Assembly: GCA_029260955.1 (NCBI GenBank) | Contig: JAJDCF010000101.1 | Span: forward strand, 1-8,169 | DNA: 8,169 nucleotides | From: Patescibacteria group bacterium | GTDB lineage: Bacteria; Patescibacteriota; Gracilibacteria; UM-FILTER-43-11 | Reading direction: 5' to 3' | Shown here: piece by piece, positions 5,778-8,169 of the stretch | Layout of the letters: every line of letters starts with the position of its first letter | Numbering within the stretch: position 1 is the stretch's first letter | The notes under the pieces: generated by a model | Told to the model about the DNA's origin: nothing | What the model saw: the letters and a program-made list of their open reading frames with translations, nothing else | Databases searched by the model: none | Position numbers and translations under genes: made by a program

Positions 5778-6543
5778 GCTTGTCGAGCCTGGTAGACTCC
5801 TTCCACGCGAGTTCAAATAATGCGGCCATGGCTTCGTAAACCTCATGGCTTTCTATTAGTATGCCTAATTTTTCCTTCCAGGAGGTTATGATGATCTTGT
5901 TGTCGTAAAACTGGATTTCTGGATTGAAATCATATTTCTTCTGAGGTACCAGCTTACTTTCACGACCTTCTTTTTTGTCGTTCTTGGTTCTTTCACGGGC
6001 TAGGGGTGTGTCTGGATGAATAGATCTGATGTCGATTTTGTTTTGTGCGCGGCGCTTGTAATAGTTTTTGAAATACTCTGGCAGAGCGCCGTGCATTCCC
6101 TCGAATGAGGCCAAAGAACGAATTGTTTCACTGGATTTCAATGTATCTTCATAAACCTTTTTTAGGCCGTCGTCACCTTCATAAAAAGTTACTTTAGGCT
6201 TAGTACTTTCAGGGCGGAAGCGGGATTCGAGCTCAGTCATAATGCCATTTAGCTGGGCAATCTTGGCGTTGATGTCCGCATTATGGTCTATACGCTTGCT
6301 CTCCAAAAGATTCACTAAGTTCTTTGGTTCTTCGGGTGAGTACAGCTGGGTATTAGCTCTTTTAGTCTTCGCGATAATACCTTTGTCGACGAGCTTGTCT
6401 AAAATAAAGCGGGTTGTGTTTCTTGGAATCTTCACTCTTCGTGCAATCACGGATGCCGGTTGAGACCCAAGTTCTAAATTGCTCAGGTAAACTTCGATCT
6501 CTTTTTCGTTGAGTCCGATGTTTTGGAGTACATTTTTGATCAT
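5767..6543 (-). CDS. TrmB-family transcriptional regulator
   Basis: I place the start at the ATG complementary to 6541-6543, giving 258 residues (MIKNVLQNIGLNEKE...). The frame is open to 6618, but the longer form would begin upstream of the -35 box of its own promoter. Residues 1-70 form the TrmB-type winged helix: the LNEKEIEVYLSNLELG opening, an ASVIARRVKIPRNTTRFILDKLVDKG recognition region, and the wing ending in TQLYSPEEP. A coiled-coil-like helix (about 75-105) follows, as expected for a dimer. A C-terminal domain then begins PKVTFYEGDDGLKKVYED and could sense a ligand. It faces the PLP enzyme/methyltransferase unit tail to tail, stop against stop. The effector and targets are unknown; self-regulation is likely from the operator over its transcription start. 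Confidence 0.85.
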   Translation of the reverse strand: MIKNVLQNIGLNEKEIEVYLSNLELGSQPASVIARRVKIPRNTTRFILDKLVDKGIIAKTKRANTQLYSPEEPKNLVNLLESKRIDHNADINAKIAQLNGIMTELESRFRPESTKPKVTFYEGDDGLKKVYEDTLKSSETIRSLASFEGMHGALPEYFKNYYKRRAQNKIDIRSIHPDTPLARERTKNDKKEGRESKLVPQKKYDFNPEIQFYDNKIIITSWKEKLGILIESHEVYEAMAALFELAWKESTRLDKQKK

Positions 6544-6561
6544 TTTCAGTTCATTTAATGA

Positions 6562-6580
6562 TGACAATATGTTGTTGTCA
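6562..6580 (-). promoter_or_regulatory. Candidate operator TGACAA-N7-TTGTCA of the TrmB regulator
   Basis: TGACAA (6562-6567) and TTGTCA (6575-6580) are a perfect inverted repeat with 13-bp centre spacing. It lies between the regulator's start codon and its -10 box, over the predicted transcription start near 6579. This is the expected place for a self-repressing dimeric winged-helix protein. The half-site TGACAATAT recurs at 6642-6650 inside the divergent promoter. Confidence 0.6.
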
Positions 6581-6585
6581 GTCTT

Positions 6586-6614
6586 AGTATAGCTTATACA
6601 AAGCCAAAAGGCAA
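6586..6614 (-). promoter_or_regulatory. Promoter of the TrmB-family gene
   Basis: Read on the minus strand, TTGCCT (6609-6614) and TATACT (6586-6591) are separated by 17 bp. Transcription should start near 6579, leaving an untranslated leader of about 35 nt before the ATG at 6543. Its -35 box is 26 bp from the -35 box of the divergent plus-strand promoter. Confidence 0.7.
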
Positions 6615-6640
6615 GCATTTTAGGGTGCTTATCCGCCCTA

Positions 6641-6669
6641 TTGACAATATCCCTTTTTCAATTTATAAT
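6641..6669 (+). promoter_or_regulatory. Perfect consensus promoter, divergent from the regulator
   Basis: TTGACA (6641-6646), a 17-bp spacer and TATAAT (6664-6669) match the sigma-70 consensus at every position. Transcription should start near 6676. The first start codon in a convincing frame is 280 bases downstream, so a long RNA leader is made. The -35 box is embedded in TTGACAATAT, which shares nine bases with one arm of the regulator's palindrome. Confidence 0.85.
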
Positions 6670-6675
6670 ACTTCT

Positions 6676-6955
6676 CCACCCTAAAGAAAAAAACAAATCA
6701 CCTGCCCTTTAAAAACTCGGCCCTCCTAATAAAGGTTTAGTGCAAATAGGAGAAGCATTGTTTACGTGATTAACCGTGAACTCTCACCATTATAACTTTC
6801 CTTCGGGTTAAAGTTTCCGAGAGGTATACCGGCCATCAGGTTCGTTTGTAGCTTCTATTTGTCTCTGACCTTCAGATAAACCGTCAAATTTAAGACAACC
6901 TATCTCGAAGTCAGAATTCCTATTTGTACCAATTCTTTATTAATAAGTTGTTATC
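6676..6955 (+). ncRNA. Structured leader or independent non-coding RNA, unknown class
   Basis: No convincing ORF lies in these 280 bases, but several stems do. CTCCTA (6723-6728) pairs with TAGGAG (6747-6752), and TTTAC (6761-6765) with GTGAA (6776-6780). Directly after, a two-tier hairpin has outer arms CTCTC (6781-6785) and GAGAG (6819-6823) and an inner stem AACTTTCC/GGTTAAAGTT capped by a C(UUCG)G tetraloop (6802-6805). TCTGA-CCT-TCAGA sits at 6864-6876. AGAATT (6913-6918) pairs with AATTCT (6931-6936), followed by an AT-rich tract. It is driven by a perfect promoter and leads into a 57-aa ORF. It could be a riboswitch-like leader or a free RNA. I compared it by eye with tRNA, tmRNA, RNase P, SRP and common riboswitch consensus segments and saw no match. 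Confidence 0.5.
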
Positions 6956-7129
6956 ATGAAAGTATCAGTTGCCAAAGATCAGTCGCCTCAGGTAGGTGAT
7001 GTGATTGAATTCACTTCTATCTCTCAGCCAAGGATTGCTTTGGATGTTCGACAAGACATTAAGAAAATAGGCCAAGAGCCTTCGGCTCAGGGGAATGAAC
7101 CATTGTTCAATGGAAGAGTGGCTGCATAG
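6956..7129 (+). CDS. Unknown 57-residue protein
   Basis: The frame runs ATG to TAG for 57 codons, with product MKVSVAKDQSPQVGDV... to ...NGRVAA. It is soluble, with no membrane segment, signal peptide or cysteine. The segment QVGDVIEFTSISQPRIALDV could form a few beta strands, and the C-terminal third is low-complexity and polar. There is no Shine-Dalgarno sequence, as with the other AT-rich genes here. It is supported by its position between two structured leaders downstream of a consensus promoter, and by codon use like its neighbours. It could be a true small protein or a leader peptide whose translation controls the next structure. I do not recognise it. Confidence 0.5.
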   Translation: MKVSVAKDQSPQVGDVIEFTSISQPRIALDVRQDIKKIGQEPSAQGNEPLFNGRVAA

Positions 7130-7144
7130 TTTAGTTAAGGGGTT

Positions 7145-7221
7145 AACTTCCCACCTATCCGAAATAACTCACTTATGTGAATAAGGGCGGATGGTGGGGA
7201 GCCAGCTTCTTAAGGGAAGTT
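7145..7221 (+). promoter_or_regulatory. Structured intergenic RNA with competing pairings
   Basis: One fold is a long hairpin. CTTCCCACC (7147-7155) pairs with GGTGGGGAG (7193-7201, one G-U), and after a bulged T, ATCCG (7157-7161) pairs with CGGAT (7188-7192). Inside is CTTAT-GTGA-ATAAG (7172-7185), capped by a GNRA-type tetraloop. In the other fold, AACTTCCC (7145-7152) pairs perfectly with GGGAAGTT (7214-7221), using the same left arm. The overlap of the two pairings is typical of regulatory RNA switches, although both could coexist if the first shortens by a few pairs. It lies 26 nt before the ATG at 7248. No ligand class is recognised. Confidence 0.5.
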
Positions 7222-7247
7222 CAATATTTACTTAATTTACTTATATT

Positions 7248-7730
7248 ATGAATGAATCTTTTAATACAGTTCCTAGTCCTGAAGGCTCACTAGTTGAATC
7301 TGGACTTAGAAGCGTTGTCAGCCTTCGTAAAAGGATCTATCTGGTGGTCGCGGATAGTTCGGAACAGGATATTCAAGAATTTGATATCGATAGGCAGGGT
7401 CAGCTGTTTAATGAGCTAGATGGCACTCCTTCCGATTGGAGCTTTGAATCAGCTAACCGAATTGGTAACTGGGATCGCGCATCTGGCATTACTGCCGGTC
7501 GTGATGAAGAAGTGACCTTGGAAGATGCAAGGGCAGATAAGTTTTTTACTTACGATTTTGGTAAGGCTTTAGTGCGTCATGTTGAAGTTCTTAATCAGTC
7601 CCGTGAAGTCTCTCAAGATGAATCAGAAGCATCAGAGCCTGTAGAATCCGGCAAAGTAGACACTTCCGATATCGATGAGTTGGCTAAAGACCTTGGCTTG
7701 AACGATGCCGAAAAGGATTTCTTTCGCTAA
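7248..7730 (+). CDS. Unknown acidic 160-residue protein
   Basis: The product is soluble and strongly acidic, with no signal peptide, membrane helix or cysteine. The N-terminal 100 residues appear to form a compact domain: a basic-hydrophobic strand (SLRKRIYLVVAD, 25-36), FDIDRQGQLFNELDGTPSDW (45-64), and an aromatic-rich TYDFGKALVRHVEVL segment (101-115). A disordered acidic linker follows (about 117-138), and a short helix-like end (DIDELAKDLGLNDAEKDFFR). Such a tail could bind a partner, but no family is recognised. Translation starts without a Shine-Dalgarno site, 26 nt after the switch-like RNA structure. The next gene follows after 32 bp, so the two are probably co-transcribed. Confidence 0.7.
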   Translation: MNESFNTVPSPEGSLVESGLRSVVSLRKRIYLVVADSSEQDIQEFDIDRQGQLFNELDGTPSDWSFESANRIGNWDRASGITAGRDEEVTLEDARADKFFTYDFGKALVRHVEVLNQSREVSQDESEASEPVESGKVDTSDIDELAKDLGLNDAEKDFFR

Positions 7731-7762
7731 ATTTTTTACTTGCCAATTAACTTAATCTAAAT

Positions 7763-8169
7763 ATGTCACAAGAACAATATTCAAGCTCCACAGATTATTC
7801 TGAAATTGCTGTAAGCGATTATAACTGGCGAGCTCTGTGTTACTATGCCGAGGGTAAATATACTCAGTATGAGCATGATGGGAAGTATTACTATGTTTCT
7901 GATTCTGATGATGTTTATGTTAAGGAGAGAGAGGATGATCACAATATGATCTTTGTTGCTGATGAGACTATTGTTCAGGCTGTTTTGGAGCAGGCTGAGC
8001 AAGATAGAGAAATCAGAGATGCAAGAGCAAGAGTGGCTGCTTCACTTGGCGCTGATAACCAATTGTTGAGTAGTGTTTTAAGTATTCATTTGGAATTCAA
8101 TAATGGTCGCGTCAATCCTAATCCACGTGAAAAGGATGGAATCAAGTTCTACTCCGTGGGTCGCAATTC
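7763..8169 (+). CDS. Unknown protein, 5' part, running off the window
   Basis: From the ATG at 7763 the frame stays open for 135 codons to the window end. The first half is rich in Tyr and Asp (NWRALCYYAEGKYTQYEHDG, then KYYYVSDSDDVYVKEREDDH), like a small beta-sheet domain. A long charged helix follows (about 80-105, VQAVLEQAEQDREIRDARAR), then a mixed region ending GIKFYSVGRN. No signal peptide or membrane segment is visible. Codon use matches the AT-rich genes, and there is no Shine-Dalgarno sequence. The 32-bp spacer from the 160-residue gene resembles the 34-bp spacer before the methyltransferase gene. The function is not recognisable from this part. Confidence 0.65.
   Translation, partial: MSQEQYSSSTDYSEIAVSDYNWRALCYYAEGKYTQYEHDGKYYYVSDSDDVYVKEREDDHNMIFVADETIVQAVLEQAEQDREIRDARARVAASLGADNQLLSSVLSIHLEFNNGRVNPNPREKDGIKFYSVGRN

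Noticed and set aside
6544..6618. Longer N-terminus of the TrmB-family protein
   Set aside because: The extra 25 residues lie over its own promoter and operator and upstream of the normal family start. The ATG at 6543 fits the winged helix.
6838..6850. tRNA or tmRNA T-loop (GGTTCG)
   Set aside because: The flanking bases do not form a T-stem, and no acceptor, D or anticodon arm can be drawn around it.

Overview
The window looks like chromosomal DNA of a reduced, AT-rich bacterium, most probably a Patescibacteria (CPR) lineage. This is an inference from four things: a short ComEC that lacks the C-terminal metallo-beta-lactamase domain, AT-rich genes that start without Shine-Dalgarno sequences, a TrmB-type regulator, and many small proteins I do not recognise. 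Promoters are easy to read and near the sigma-70 consensus.

Layout. At 2-430 is the end of an unrecognised gene with an (EP)8 hexanucleotide repeat. A consensus promoter (420-447) then drives comEC (480-1781), the DNA-uptake channel. A second strong promoter overlaps the comEC stop. It is followed by a small hairpin and a close match to the ribosomal antitermination boxA, in the boxB-boxA order of rRNA leaders, and then by a leader containing a 55-nt near-perfect hairpin. This leader opens a GC-rich cassette (about 2010-3180). The cassette holds two overlapping unknown genes, one secreted and one membrane-anchored. Both have strong Shine-Dalgarno sites, and the cassette closes with a GC-rich hairpin. 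Its composition, codon use and translation signals differ from everything around it, so it is probably acquired DNA (or, less likely, an assembly join).

At 3234-5766 the AT-rich host-like sequence resumes with a two-gene unit. The first gene is a class V-type PLP enzyme with a roughly 190-residue N-terminal extension, and the second is a class I SAM methyltransferase. A convergent TrmB-family regulator (5767-6543, minus strand) abuts the methyltransferase stop to stop. It has its own promoter with a palindrome over the predicted transcription start, so autoregulation and control of neighbouring genes are plausible.

Divergent from the regulator, a perfect TTGACA-17-TATAAT promoter starts a roughly 280-nt structured, non-coding leader. 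This runs into a 57-aa ORF, a second structured leader with mutually exclusive pairings, a 160-aa acidic protein, and an ORF that runs off the window. No function is recognisable for these three proteins.

The two places most likely to hold something undescribed are the GC-rich cassette with its rRNA-like leader and the structured RNA array at 6676-7247. I see no tRNA, rRNA, CRISPR array, transposase or integrase.
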